Assembly (NCBI GenBank): GCA_031315865.1 | Contig: JALDRJ010000002.1 | Span: 765,147 to 829,146 of the forward strand | Source: Nitrospirales bacterium | GTDB lineage: Bacteria > Nitrospirota > Nitrospiria > Nitrospirales > UBA8639 | Direction: 5' to 3' | Length of the DNA stretch: 64,000 bases | Shown: positions 43,676-52,275 of the stretch, in pieces | Position numbering within the stretch: position 1 is the first letter of the stretch | Layout: each line of letters starts with the position of its first letter | The notes under the pieces: generated by a model | What the model saw: only the letters and a program-made list of their open reading frames with translations | Database searches by the model: none | Told to the model about the DNA's origin: nothing | Translations under genes and position numbers: made by a program

Positions 43676-45211
43676 CTACGGTTTGATCGTCAGAAAAATG
43701 GTGCGTTTTCCTCGCTTCAATAGGACGAGCACCGCTGACTCTTCATCCAATTGTCCGGCAATAGCCGTAAAATCTTCGATATTCCGTAAGGATTTTCGGT
43801 TGACTTCCAGGAGAATATCGCCATTGCGAAGACCTGCCTGACCTGCTGAGGAATCTGGGGCCACACGAGTGATCAAGACTCCACGTCCATCATCGGCTTT
43901 TTGAGGAGGAAGCGGTTCCACCGTGATGCCTGACAGCACATGGTTACCCGTCGATTCGACATCAGGCTGGCTCGATAATTCCGCGACATCTTTTGGCATT
44001 TCTCCTATATCGACTTGCAAGTCAAGACTGTTTCCATCCCGCCACACGGACATAGTGACTTCTGAATTCGGAGGAGTCTCGGCCACCAACGCCCGTAACT
44101 GCGTGGGATCTCTGACGGGTTTGCCGTTAAAGTTTCGAATGATATCCCCTCGCTGGACCCCAGCGCGTCCTGCTGGACTGTCTGAGAACACGTCGCCAAC
44201 TAAAGCCCCCGCCGTATCAGGCACGTCGAATTGATTAGCCAAATCAGATGTCAGCTCTTGAATGGACACGCCAAGCCAGCCGCGAATGACTTTTCCATGA
44301 CCGATCAAGCTTTCCATGACGTTTTTGACCATCCGGCTGGGAATGGCGAACCCTATTCCCATGTATCCGCCCGTTCTTGAAAAAATCGCGGTATTGATGC
44401 CAATGAGCTGGCCCGAAAGGTTTACCAGTGCGCCTCCGGAATTTCCTGGATTGATGGCTGCATCCGTTTGAATGAAGTTTTCATAATCCACGATCCCGAC
44501 ATTCGCCCGTCCCACGGCGCTGATGATACCCATCGTGACCGTTTGATTTAGTCCGAATGGGTTCCCCACCGCGAGCACCATTTCTCCTACCTGCAAGGCA
44601 TTCGAATCTCCCCACGGCAAGGTTGGCAAATCGGTCGCGTCAACCTTAATCACCGCCAGATCCGTCTTGGGATCAGTCCCGATTAACTTGGCCGGAAATT
44701 TCCGTTTATCGCTAAATAAGACTGTCAATTCGTCTGCTTTCTCAACCACATGATTGTTGGTCACGATATAGCCATCAGGCCGGACAATCACCCCTGATCC
44801 CAATCCCTGCTCCTTCTTCCTTTTGGGCTGCTCAAACTGCCGTTCAAACTCCTCGCCAAAAAACCGGCGAAAAAACGGATCATCGAAGAACGGCGATCGC
44901 GGCGACTGCCCCGATTGAGCCACGTTACGGCTGGATGCAATATTCACGACAGACGCCATGGCTTCCTTGGAAACTTTAATGAATGTGTCGTTCGAAGGAA
45001 GGGAGACCGAGGCGACGTTCATGGGCTGGGGCTCGACATTGGATATCAGAGTCGAAGCGGTCGCCTCGGCTACGGGATCGGCATTGCCGGGCACCTCAGA
45101 ACATTGCACGAAAGCACTGAATGTCCATAGGGCCAAGAGCCCCCATAAACCAAGTTTTGGCAAGTTCATAACATGTAGAACGGGACGAGACCGAGATAAC
45201 AACCGCTGCAT
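43676..45211 (-). CDS. HtrA/DegQ-type periplasmic serine protease
   Basis: 511 residues with AAAGGAG six bases before the ATG at 45211. A signal peptide (LGLWGLLALWTFSAFVQC) is followed by a linker, the trypsin-like domain with catalytic His154 (YIVTNNHVV), Asp184 (DPKTDLAVIKV) and Ser258 (AAINPGNSGGALV), and two PDZ domains (GDVFSDSPAGRAGVQRGDII; VAPDSSAGQAGLRNGDILLE). It degrades or refolds damaged periplasmic and outer-membrane proteins under stress. The exact paralogue (DegP, DegQ or MucD) cannot be told. It is flanked on both sides by copies of the same intergenic repeat, so it forms its own unit. Confidence 0.93.
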   Translation of the reverse strand: MQRLLSRSRPVLHVMNLPKLGLWGLLALWTFSAFVQCSEVPGNADPVAEATASTLISNVEPQPMNVASVSLPSNDTFIKVSKEAMASVVNIASSRNVAQSGQSPRSPFFDDPFFRRFFGEEFERQFEQPKRKKEQGLGSGVIVRPDGYIVTNNHVVEKADELTVLFSDKRKFPAKLIGTDPKTDLAVIKVDATDLPTLPWGDSNALQVGEMVLAVGNPFGLNQTVTMGIISAVGRANVGIVDYENFIQTDAAINPGNSGGALVNLSGQLIGINTAIFSRTGGYMGIGFAIPSRMVKNVMESLIGHGKVIRGWLGVSIQELTSDLANQFDVPDTAGALVGDVFSDSPAGRAGVQRGDIIRNFNGKPVRDPTQLRALVAETPPNSEVTMSVWRDGNSLDLQVDIGEMPKDVAELSSQPDVESTGNHVLSGITVEPLPPQKADDGRGVLITRVAPDSSAGQAGLRNGDILLEVNRKSLRNIEDFTAIAGQLDEESAVLVLLKRGKRTIFLTIKP

Positions 45212-45268
45212 GCACGACTCCTTTCACCCAATCAACAGATTCACAGAGCGACCTTCCTTACGGGGCAT

Positions 45269-45540
45269 GTTGAAAAAAGCCGCCAGCGGCGTTCTCGGCA
45301 TTTTGTCGTGCTCACGTAGTACCAGTACGCTCCGCGCGTCAAAATACCTGTGGCCTTGCTGCTTGGCTCGCATTGCTCATGATCATTGCCAATGGCCCCT
45401 ACCCTCGCATGATGAAGTGTTCAACATGACTGAAGCACGGAAGATGAGCCAAGACTTTTTTGAACCGCCCCGAAGCTGCTGAGGTACAACATCTTTCTGG
45501 CGGCATATGGCCGTTGATAACTTCCTTATTCAACACTCCC
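45269..45540. repeat. Copy 2 of the intergenic repeat element flanking htrA
   Basis: Begins GTTGAAAAAAGCCGCC and ends TTATTCAACACTCCC, lying between rpiA and the htrA start, in the same orientation as copy 1 at 43368-43645. The central portions differ (an extra stretch near 45360-45445), while the ends and the block GTACGCTCCGCGCGTCAAAA are shared. It covers most of the upstream region of htrA, so that promoter may lie within or next to the element. The rest of 45541-45718 shows nothing recognisable. Confidence 0.7.
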
Positions 45541-45718
45541 TTACGGCATATTCTACACAATCCACTCAATTATCATACCATTTCGGCCATTTGGGGTATA
45601 TTATGGGAATGGTGAAAAAAGCCCCTATGTGGAAGCGTTTGAAAGGCGGGTCTCAACCGGACTGTGATGAATAAAGGGGAATCGCTGATTGCCAACCGAA
45701 ATGATCCGCAAATGAACT

Positions 45719-46423
45719 CTACTCGGCAGGAGAGCGACGCACGCTAATCCCTTGCGGTGAAGCGACAACCAGGGCGGAAGTTAACCCCACAAACAGACCG
45801 TTCTCCACAACCCCGGGAATGGCATTCAATTGCTGCGTCAGCCCCCAAGGATTGGAAATAGTGCCCCCATGCAGATCCAGTATGTAATTCTGATTATCTG
45901 TCACAAAAAGTTTCCCATCGCGCTGACGAGGAGAAGCTTGATAGCCCAGATGTTCAATCTGCCTGACCGTGTTGGGCCATCCAAACGGGGTTACTTCCAC
46001 CGGTAAGGGAAAAGAGGAACCCAAGACGGTGACGAGCTTGGCATGATCGACGATGACGACGAACTTTTTCGCCGTCGATGCGATAATTTTTTCGCGAAGT
46101 AACGCCCCTCCTCCTCCTTTTATCAGGTTGAAATGAGGGTCGACTTCGTCGGCCCCGTCAATCGCCACATCAATGTCCCATGCTTCATCATCTGACAGGA
46201 TTGGAATGTGGAGTTCCGTCGCCAGCGCAGCGGTGGAGCGCGATGTCGGCACGCCTTGAATGCGCAACCCCTCTTTCACTCTCACGGCCAAGGCTTCCAG
46301 CAGGTACCGAACGGTCGTACCGGTCCCCAAGCCCACGATGTTTCCATCTTGAATAAATTCAAGGGATTTTTCGGCAGCGGCTCGTTTCAGGGTTGCCGTC
46401 TCAGTCGTCAATTCGAGTGACAC
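45719..46423 (-). CDS. rpiA: Ribose-5-phosphate isomerase A
   Basis: 234 residues with all RpiA signatures: IVGLGTGTTVRYLLEALAVR (phosphate loop), GVPTSRSTAALATELHIPI, DVAIDGADEVDPHFNLIKGG, GGALLREKIIASTAKKFVVI (catalytic Glu and Lys), VEVTPFGWPNTVRQI. It converts ribose 5-phosphate and ribulose 5-phosphate in the pentose phosphate pathway. The stop is followed by the repeat region upstream of htrA; the glucokinase gene lies 55 bases upstream on the same strand, so a sugar-phosphate operon is plausible. Confidence 0.95.
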   Translation of the reverse strand: MSLELTTETATLKRAAAEKSLEFIQDGNIVGLGTGTTVRYLLEALAVRVKEGLRIQGVPTSRSTAALATELHIPILSDDEAWDIDVAIDGADEVDPHFNLIKGGGGALLREKIIASTAKKFVVIVDHAKLVTVLGSSFPLPVEVTPFGWPNTVRQIEHLGYQASPRQRDGKLFVTDNQNYILDLHGGTISNPWGLTQQLNAIPGVVENGLFVGLTSALVVASPQGISVRRSPAE

Positions 46424-46477
46424 TCCTTCGCGTTGAAATCTCTTCTTCTTGACCTTTCCGCTTGTACGTCTTCCCCG

Positions 46478-47554
46478 TCACGCCTTATTCGCCAATTGCG
46501 CGGCCAGGGACGCTGCACCAAGAAGCGCGGCCTGTGGATTAAGGATGACTTGAACAGGAATTTTCGACAATAATCGTTTGTATCGCCCCTTGGCCATGAA
46601 GGCTTTCATAAAGACGCCGTCTCGAAGGAAAGGAAGAATCTTAGGAGCAATGCCCCCACCCAAATAGACGCCACCATACGATAGCGTTTTGAGCGCCATA
46701 TTCGAAGCCTCGGCTCCATAGATTGAAACAAAGAGCTTTAACGCATCCACGCAGATTTCCGGCTTCCCCGCTAACGCCGCCTCGGAGATCAAGGCAGAAG
46801 GATTGCCAGTCGGCAATTTCTCGGCAAACCACGTTGGCTCATTTTTTTGCGTGTCGCGAAGAAATTGATAAATCGTGTGTAGGCCGGGGCCTGATAGAAC
46901 TCGTTCATAGCTGACATGGAGATAACTGGTTCGAAGATACCGAAGCAGCTCTATTTCCCGATCGCTATTCGGCCCAAAATCCGTATGACCTCCTTCCGAT
47001 GGACACATATGATAACGGATCCCATCCCAGAACAATGTGACTTCCCCTAGCCCGCTTCCTGCAGCAAGCAATGAACGGGTCCCTGTTTCCATGCGGGGAA
47101 TCGTAGGAGTCAGGGATTCGAGTTCATCCGGACGTAAAACCAACAATCCATGTCCCGTGGCTTCGAGATCGTTGACCAAACGAACGGTTTTTACCTGCAA
47201 ATGCTCGGCTAACGTCTCACCCTTAAGAAGCCAAGGCAGGTTCGTGGTCTTACAGGCATTGTCAATCACAGGACCAGGCACGCCGAAGCAGGCGGTGGTG
47301 AGCGAGGCTCGTATCTCCGAACCTGAAAGGCGTGGAGAGGAAACAGGAGAGTCTTGGGAATTTGCTCCATCCTCTTCCAATTCCGGAGGAACAGCCATTT
47401 CATCTTGATCAAGAAATTCACTGAGAATGTCTTCGAGGGACTCATAATCCTGACTCCAAAATGAGTCCTCTCTGATCGGCTCAACCCGTTCATCTGTCCA
47501 GTCGAATAACGCCAGCAACGTTTTTGTTGCACCAATGTCTCCAGCAAGAATCAT
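46478..47554 (-). CDS. glk: Glucokinase (ROK-unrelated, Glk family)
   Basis: 358 residues. The ATP-binding start MILAGDIGATKTLLALFDWT, the sugar-binding NLPWLLKGETLAEHLQVKTV and LVNDLEATGHGL, the motif LAAGSGLGEVTLFWDG, and SEGGHTDFGPNSDREIELLR are those of the bacterial Glk family (E. coli type). The loop with YGGVYLGGGIAPKILPFLRD is typical of its C-terminal domain. It phosphorylates glucose to glucose 6-phosphate. An acidic insertion (about 45-75, EFLDQDEMAVPPELEEDGAN) is longer than in E. coli. It is followed by rpiA. Confidence 0.92.
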   Translation of the reverse strand: MILAGDIGATKTLLALFDWTDERVEPIREDSFWSQDYESLEDILSEFLDQDEMAVPPELEEDGANSQDSPVSSPRLSGSEIRASLTTACFGVPGPVIDNACKTTNLPWLLKGETLAEHLQVKTVRLVNDLEATGHGLLVLRPDELESLTPTIPRMETGTRSLLAAGSGLGEVTLFWDGIRYHMCPSEGGHTDFGPNSDREIELLRYLRTSYLHVSYERVLSGPGLHTIYQFLRDTQKNEPTWFAEKLPTGNPSALISEAALAGKPEICVDALKLFVSIYGAEASNMALKTLSYGGVYLGGGIAPKILPFLRDGVFMKAFMAKGRYKRLLSKIPVQVILNPQAALLGAASLAAQLANKA

Positions 47555-47749
47555 GACAACGCACTCATTAAATTTAGTCGTGAAAGAAACTCTGTTCTAT
47601 CGATTTTCACTACACCCTTAGCAACCTATCAGGCTGGCAAGAACCATAACGAATCTATGGACAGGGTGCAAGGCGTGATGGAGAAAACCTGGCTTGCCAT
47701 TCACCAGAAACCATCAGTTGACACGAAATACGAATCATGGAAACCATCA

Positions 47750-48328
47750 TCAGTGTAAATATGACCACTTGGAAAACGTGGCGGCTTGTCCACACTGGAA
47801 GCCTCCCGCGTCCATGACGTTCCACACGATCGCGGCCTCCACGAGAAACCTCTTACCCGTTCTAGAAATACGGACACCTCGATAATCGTCAATATACCCT
47901 CGAGATCGAGCCCTACGTAGCATTTCGGCACGTTCAGTTTGGTTGACAGGTTCCGCCGTCAAACGAGACGGCGTCTGTCTGAACTGGTCCCAATCCATTT
48001 CCCATAGTAGTAAGGCCGCATGATTGCCATAGTTCAAAATCGGATTATCTTCGATTCCATGAGACACGACAATATCCAGACATTCAAAGACCCGCCGCGC
48101 CTGCTCGACCGTTGTTCCATGCCTTTCAATGAGATCAGCCCCCAGCCAATGTCGGTAGCTGTCTAAGAGCAACTGAGTCCAATGGACCACATGGGATTGT
48201 TGCCAAACTGACGCTTGTGAACATGGTTGTTCTGGTGGTGTCATGGGTAAAACGAAGACGGCCAAATCTGTCATTCTTAATAGTCTGGGACCAAATTCGC
48301 CGCCTCCGACCATAAAAAGTTTATTCAA
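47750..48328 (-). CDS. MEKHLA domain-containing protein
   Basis: Up to 192 residues. Residues ~36-180 match the MEKHLA domain pattern: SHVVHWTQLLLDSYRHWLGA, VVSHGIEDNPILNYGNHAAL, LLLWEMDWDQFRQTPSRLTA, EMLRRARSRGYIDDYRGVRI, AAIVWNVMDAGG. This PAS-like domain is found alone in cyanobacteria and other bacteria and at the end of plant HD-ZIP III factors; its ligand is unknown. The TTG at 48328, three bases after the aroK stop, implies coupling; an ATG at 48244 just before the domain is another possible start. The 195 bases beyond the stop show no feature. Confidence 0.8.
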   Translation of the reverse strand: MNKLFMVGGGEFGPRLLRMTDLAVFVLPMTPPEQPCSQASVWQQSHVVHWTQLLLDSYRHWLGADLIERHGTTVEQARRVFECLDIVVSHGIEDNPILNYGNHAALLLWEMDWDQFRQTPSRLTAEPVNQTERAEMLRRARSRGYIDDYRGVRISRTGKRFLVEAAIVWNVMDAGGFQCGQAATFSKWSYLH

Positions 48329-48331
48329 CGA

Positions 48332-48847
48332 TCAACTGCACGAGTCTGAGAGAAGGGCAAAGATAGAGGCCGTTACCCGTTCCGGCGAGGCATGATCAGT
48401 TGCAATACTGTGGTCGGCGGCAGCCTGGTATTTTGGCGTGCGTTCTTTGAGAATTTCTTCAATTTCCTCAACGAAGGATTTAGTCCCAGACAACGACGGT
48501 CGTTGAGTATCCCCCCCGATTCGTGAAGCGATGGTAGGCACCTCAGCCGTCAACCAAAACACAGTTCCATTCGTCTTGAATGCCGTGACGTTTTGGCCCT
48601 TCAAAATCGCCCCGCCACCGGTGTCGATGACGAGACCATCTTGGCGACCTATTGTTTGACAGACCTCGGTTTCTAATCCTCGAAAATGATCCCATCCAAA
48701 TCGTTCAACGATTTCCGGGATCGTCATTTTAGCCCTGGCGACAACTTCAGCATCGGTGGACATGACTCTCCGTCCCAGTCGTTGCCCCAAGAGTTTCGCC
48801 ACCGTACTTTTCCCCGTGCCGCGGTACCCGATTAAGACAATATTCAC
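48332..48847 (-). CDS. aroK: Shikimate kinase
   Basis: 171 residues: Walker A GYRGTGKSTVAKLLGQRLGR at the N-terminus, the shikimate-binding Asp in MSTDAEVV, FRGLETEVCQTIG, the Walker B-like VIDTGGGAIL, and the lid RPSLSGTKSFVEEIEEILKE. It catalyses the fifth step of the shikimate pathway. The ATG overlaps the stop of aroE by four bases, so the two genes of consecutive steps are coupled. Confidence 0.95.
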   Translation of the reverse strand: MNIVLIGYRGTGKSTVAKLLGQRLGRRVMSTDAEVVARAKMTIPEIVERFGWDHFRGLETEVCQTIGRQDGLVIDTGGGAILKGQNVTAFKTNGTVFWLTAEVPTIASRIGGDTQRPSLSGTKSFVEEIEEILKERTPKYQAAADHSIATDHASPERVTASIFALLSDSCS

Positions 48848-49701
48848 CGAAAATGTTCCTCCAAAACCTTACGCATGACATCAACCGGAGCGGCTTGTCC
48901 CGTCCACTTCTCGAATTGACCGACGGCTTGATTCACGAACATTTCGACTCCTCGAATCGTACGGCAACCAGCCTCGCGTGCCTCTCTCAAGAGTCGGGTT
49001 TCCAAAGGGTTATACACAATATCCATAACGGTGAGATCGCGACGGAAGAAATCTTTCTTCACGCAACTTGCATTGACTGCTGGATGCATCCCGATAGGCG
49101 TACAGTGAACCAGGACCTGAGAAACCGCCATTGCGCTCTTGAGCGCTTCCTCTGTCAGATGAGCATCCGCCACAGTCAGAGATGTTCGTTCACGTATGTC
49201 TTGCGCCAACGCCCTTCTCTCGACATCGTCAATACCTAAAATCGTTAAATCCTTGACCTTGCCTTCGACTGCCAGGCCAAACGCAATGGCTCGGGCCGCT
49301 CCCCCGGACCCGAGCATCAACACCCTTTGCCCTTCGAGCGAAGTTCCATCCTGCTCAAGAGCCAGGAGCGCCCCCGTGGCATCCGTGTTGTACCCAACGA
49401 GTCGACCCTGGTCTTTGACGATGGTATTGACGGATCCAATGTGCCTGGCGGTCGGATCTATCTCATCCAAATAGGGCATGACGGCCACTTTATGAGGGAT
49501 CGTAACGCTAAATCCTCGAAGATTGCCAAGAGCTCGAATGCCGCGAAGCGCCCCTTCCACGTCCTCCTTGAGCGGCAATGCAAGATAGACGTAATTCAGC
49601 CCAAGATGTTGAAAGGCTGCGTTATGAATAGCTGGAGACAGGGAATGATGGACTGGATTCCCCAGCACCCCGCACAGTTGTGTTTGCGTTGTGATCGTCA
49701 T
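48844..49701 (-). CDS. aroE: Shikimate dehydrogenase
   Basis: About 285 residues; the ATG at 49701 has AAGGAG 11 bases upstream and is preferred over a GTG at 49713 that lies too close to it. Substrate-binding N-terminus GNPVHHSLSPAIHNAAFQHL, catalytic Lys in GFSVTIPHKVAVM, NTDATGALLALE, NADP-binding VLMLGSGGAARAIAFGLAVE and MDIVYNPLETRLLREAREAG. It reduces 3-dehydroshikimate with NADPH. Followed by aroK and the MEKHLA gene in an apparent three-gene operon. Confidence 0.95.
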   Translation of the reverse strand: MTITTQTQLCGVLGNPVHHSLSPAIHNAAFQHLGLNYVYLALPLKEDVEGALRGIRALGNLRGFSVTIPHKVAVMPYLDEIDPTARHIGSVNTIVKDQGRLVGYNTDATGALLALEQDGTSLEGQRVLMLGSGGAARAIAFGLAVEGKVKDLTILGIDDVERRALAQDIRERTSLTVADAHLTEEALKSAMAVSQVLVHCTPIGMHPAVNASCVKKDFFRRDLTVMDIVYNPLETRLLREAREAGCRTIRGVEMFVNQAVGQFEKWTGQAAPVDVMRKVLEEHFR

Positions 49702-49888
49702 GCTCTCAACCACTCCTTACCGAATCCTGGATTTTCCGCCGATCAATGCGAATACGAATGTGGCTTGAGTTATCACATACTCATGAGGGAAAACTCAACT
49801 TATGGAGGTTCTACAGAGTTTGAGGAAAGTTACTTTGAAGAGGAATGGCAGGAACAAAGGAACAATGTTTCGAAGCGGGGCAAAAATA

Positions 49889-49921
49889 CGCCGGGGAGGG
49901 TCTTGGCGCCACTCCCCGGCT
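49889..49921 (-). terminator. Intrinsic terminator after the 28-residue basic peptide gene
   Basis: A nine-base perfect stem (GCCGGGGAG / CTCCCCGGC) followed on the minus strand by GTATTTTTG, 28 bases after the stop at 49948. It closes a very short transcription unit. Confidence 0.85.
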
Positions 49922-49947
49922 AGGTTATGAAGAAATGACTCCTCGAA

Positions 49948-50034
49948 TTATCGAGAGGTCTTTTTGCGGCTCGAAGATTTCTTCGAACGCACGGCGGCTT
50001 TCTTTACTGGCTTTTTCTTGACCACTTTGGCCAT
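49948..50034 (-). CDS. 28-residue Lys/Arg-rich peptide
   Basis: An ATG at 50034 preceded by AAGGGGGTG at good distance opens a frame of 28 codons: MAKVVKKKPVKKAAVRSKKS, then SRKKTSR and stop. Sixteen or so residues are basic and none acidic, like the tails of bacterial histone-H1-like proteins or small nucleic-acid-binding peptides. A ribosome-binding site, an ATG and an intrinsic terminator just downstream make a real gene likely in spite of its size. It could bind DNA or RNA; function unknown. Confidence 0.72.
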   Translation of the reverse strand: MAKVVKKKPVKKAAVRSKKSSSRKKTSR

Positions 50035-50245
50035 GAGCTCACCCCCTTTCCTATTCAGTCTTATCGGGCGTTATCGGCACGTTTTCTGGAACACTAAAGT
50101 CTTTTTTCTAGGAAAAGACTACTTCGTTTCGCCCCTCACCAGTCAGGCCTCGTTTGACGAAAACACAAGCGTCAGGACGCCGATGTTGGCGGTACTGAAT
50201 ACAGGAAGAGGAAACACTCTTGTCGAATGTTCCAGAATCGGAAGG

Positions 50246-51628
50246 TTAAAACAGAAGACGCAGAGTAAAGGCTCCAACATGCAGCGTGGAATCCCACTCA
50301 CCGTTAATCAAGGCTCCATTGATATTGTTGCTGATTCCACGTGTTTGTCGAAGCAAGACCTGATACGCTAAATCTACCCCTATGGCCTTGAGGCCAAGAC
50401 CATCACAACTCACAACACCAAGAAAATGCCCCCCTGGACCGCACAGGAATCCAAACCCGACAGAGGGAGCTTGATAGGTCGCATCAGGAACGCCTGGTTC
50501 GAACGTGGAGCTTGGGATCGGACTTTCCGAATACACGTAGCCTCCTCGCAGGGCCACTTCCCAATGAGGAAGCACGGCGGGGCGGAGCCATCGATGCTCC
50601 GTGCCCAGCATCACGATAAAGGCATCATTATAATTGCGCTGGAAAGGGACCGTCAGACCGTTTGAAAGGTTGAGATTGAGGTTTTTGAATTCTTTCCAGT
50701 CCTCATAGTCGACATCGACTTCGATTTTCCATTCCCGAAATTCATCCCGCACAGGCCAGAAGGCGATTCCAAAAGAGTAAATATCGGGAAGTTCAACGGT
50801 GGTCGATGAATCAGCGACCACGGCTCCACCGGCTAGAAACTGCCCCTTGAGGTTGAGATCGGCGCCACCGCGAAACACGAATCCTACATTCACGATAGGT
50901 TTGCCATCCTCGTTACGCCATGGCGTCCATAACAGACTGGCATTAAACCCCACGGCTGTATCCGTTCCATTGGCCTCCAACACAGTGCCAGCCGGTAGTC
51001 CAAATGGATTCCCTGGGGCCGCAACCTGCTTGAACTCTCCCTGTCCCTCACCCAGGAAACTGCTAAAGGTGAAGATATCGATACCGGCCCCGAGCGAAAT
51101 ATACTCATTGACCTTCAATGCGACCGTGGGTTTGATATCGATAAGCGGTAGCTCTACGCTCATCACAACCGGAGCCACTTGACTCGATGCCGGGTATTCA
51201 ACGCTAATCCCAAACGGATTGGTCAGGCCTACACCCACTGTCCAGTCCTTGAGCCATTCACTCCCCAAATCGCCAAGATGCGCAGTCAAGTACAAATGAG
51301 TAGGAAGCGGGAATGCCACGGTCCCACCAAACCCTCCGTTGACTTTGGCTCCGGTGACACTGTCATAGTCGATGTCTGCTCCGACGAGCAGAGCGCCACC
51401 GGAAAATTGAACACCTCGGAGTTGAGTCATGCCAGCGGGATTAAAGTGTATGGCCGATGGATCATCGGCTTGAGCAAGAAAGGCCGTTCCCTGTCCGGTC
51501 GCCGATGCGCTTTGGTCCAAGATTCGAAATCCGGCACCGAGTGCCGCCGAGTGAAAAGTCATGACCGACAGTCCTGCGATGACTACACTCATGAGAAACC
51601 GTTGATAGAACGAGAGACCGTTTTGCAT
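50246..51628 (-). CDS. FadL/TodX-family outer-membrane transport protein
   Basis: About 460 residues from the ATG at 51628 (AGGGA upstream), followed by a signal peptide (FLMSVVIAGLSVMTFHSAAL, cleaved near LGA). The mature start GFRILDQSASATGQGTAFLA and ADDPSAIHFNPAGMTQLRGV are the hallmarks of the OMPP1/FadL family, with the NPAG box. Beta strands alternate throughout (VGVGLTNPFGISVEYPASSQ; WKIEVDVDYEDWKEFKNLNL) and the protein ends in Phe (LRLLF). It forms a barrel that lets hydrophobic compounds such as fatty acids or hydrocarbons across the outer membrane. Substrate unknown. Confidence 0.92.
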   Translation of the reverse strand: MQNGLSFYQRFLMSVVIAGLSVMTFHSAALGAGFRILDQSASATGQGTAFLAQADDPSAIHFNPAGMTQLRGVQFSGGALLVGADIDYDSVTGAKVNGGFGGTVAFPLPTHLYLTAHLGDLGSEWLKDWTVGVGLTNPFGISVEYPASSQVAPVVMSVELPLIDIKPTVALKVNEYISLGAGIDIFTFSSFLGEGQGEFKQVAAPGNPFGLPAGTVLEANGTDTAVGFNASLLWTPWRNEDGKPIVNVGFVFRGGADLNLKGQFLAGGAVVADSSTTVELPDIYSFGIAFWPVRDEFREWKIEVDVDYEDWKEFKNLNLNLSNGLTVPFQRNYNDAFIVMLGTEHRWLRPAVLPHWEVALRGGYVYSESPIPSSTFEPGVPDATYQAPSVGFGFLCGPGGHFLGVVSCDGLGLKAIGVDLAYQVLLRQTRGISNNINGALINGEWDSTLHVGAFTLRLLF

Positions 51629-51856
51629 AGTGTGTGTCCCTATCTGTGGAGAGGGAGTGTTGTGTGGTACGGAGAGCTGAAACGTAAGGGCAATCCCTAA
51701 TGATAGCATATCTGTAGGAGTTGGATAGACTCGTTGAATGTCTGGAATAGCACGTCGCAGCGCATCCTCCTTTTTAGGGTTGTCACTCCTTCGTTTCTTG
51801 TTGGAACCGGTCTCGATCGTTAGAATAGAGCGTTAGGACGTGAAAGGAGGAAGGGC

Positions 51857-52255
51857 ATGAATATTACGAAACTACTTCATACTCGGATGCGGGTGAGTGA
51901 CATGTCGCAAACAATCGCCTTCTACCGGGATGTCTTAGGATTAGAAGTCATCGAGGAAAAAGTCTCGCCTCGGGGATCGCATTTGGCATTCTTGGCAGTC
52001 CCTAATAGCGACGAACTCATCGAATTATGCAGTTTTCCTGCCAGTGGCCCCGTGAAGGTCCAAGAGGACCTCGTCCACTTGGCATTCCAAGTCCCAAACC
52101 TAGACGACACCATACGAGAATTGAATGAGAAGGACATCCCGATTACGGATGGCCCCACTACTTCTTCTTCCGGAAGCCGTTTCATCTTCGTGGATGCCCC
52201 TGATGGCTACGAAATCGAATTCATTGAACGCCCGCCCGGGGTCACAATCGTCTAG
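51857..52255 (+). CDS. gloA: Glyoxalase I-like (VOC family) lactoylglutathione lyase
   Basis: 132 residues with AAAGGAGG upstream. Pattern of GloA: LLHTRMRVSDMSQTIAFYRD, VLGLEVIEEKVSPRGSHLAF, VHLAFQVPNLDDTIRELNEK, FIFVDAPDGYEIEFIERP. The four expected metal ligands are present: His in LLHTRM, Glu in ELIELC, His in LVHLAF and Glu in YEIEFIE. It would convert the methylglyoxal-glutathione hemithioacetal to lactoylglutathione, or act on a related thiol. The uvrC gene follows 20 bases downstream. Confidence 0.88.
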   Translation: MNITKLLHTRMRVSDMSQTIAFYRDVLGLEVIEEKVSPRGSHLAFLAVPNSDELIELCSFPASGPVKVQEDLVHLAFQVPNLDDTIRELNEKDIPITDGPTTSSSGSRFIFVDAPDGYEIEFIERPPGVTIV

Positions 52256-52275
52256 GTTCGTTCTGTTTTTAACGC

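Noticed and set aside
43368-45540. Composite transposon carrying htrA
   Set aside because: The flanking repeats have no transposase and appear to be non-autonomous elements; direct orientation and central divergence fit independent insertions better.
49327-49923. A 198-codon rightward frame across aroE
   Set aside because: It is antisense to aroE, whose motifs are complete; the frame runs out into intergenic sequence.
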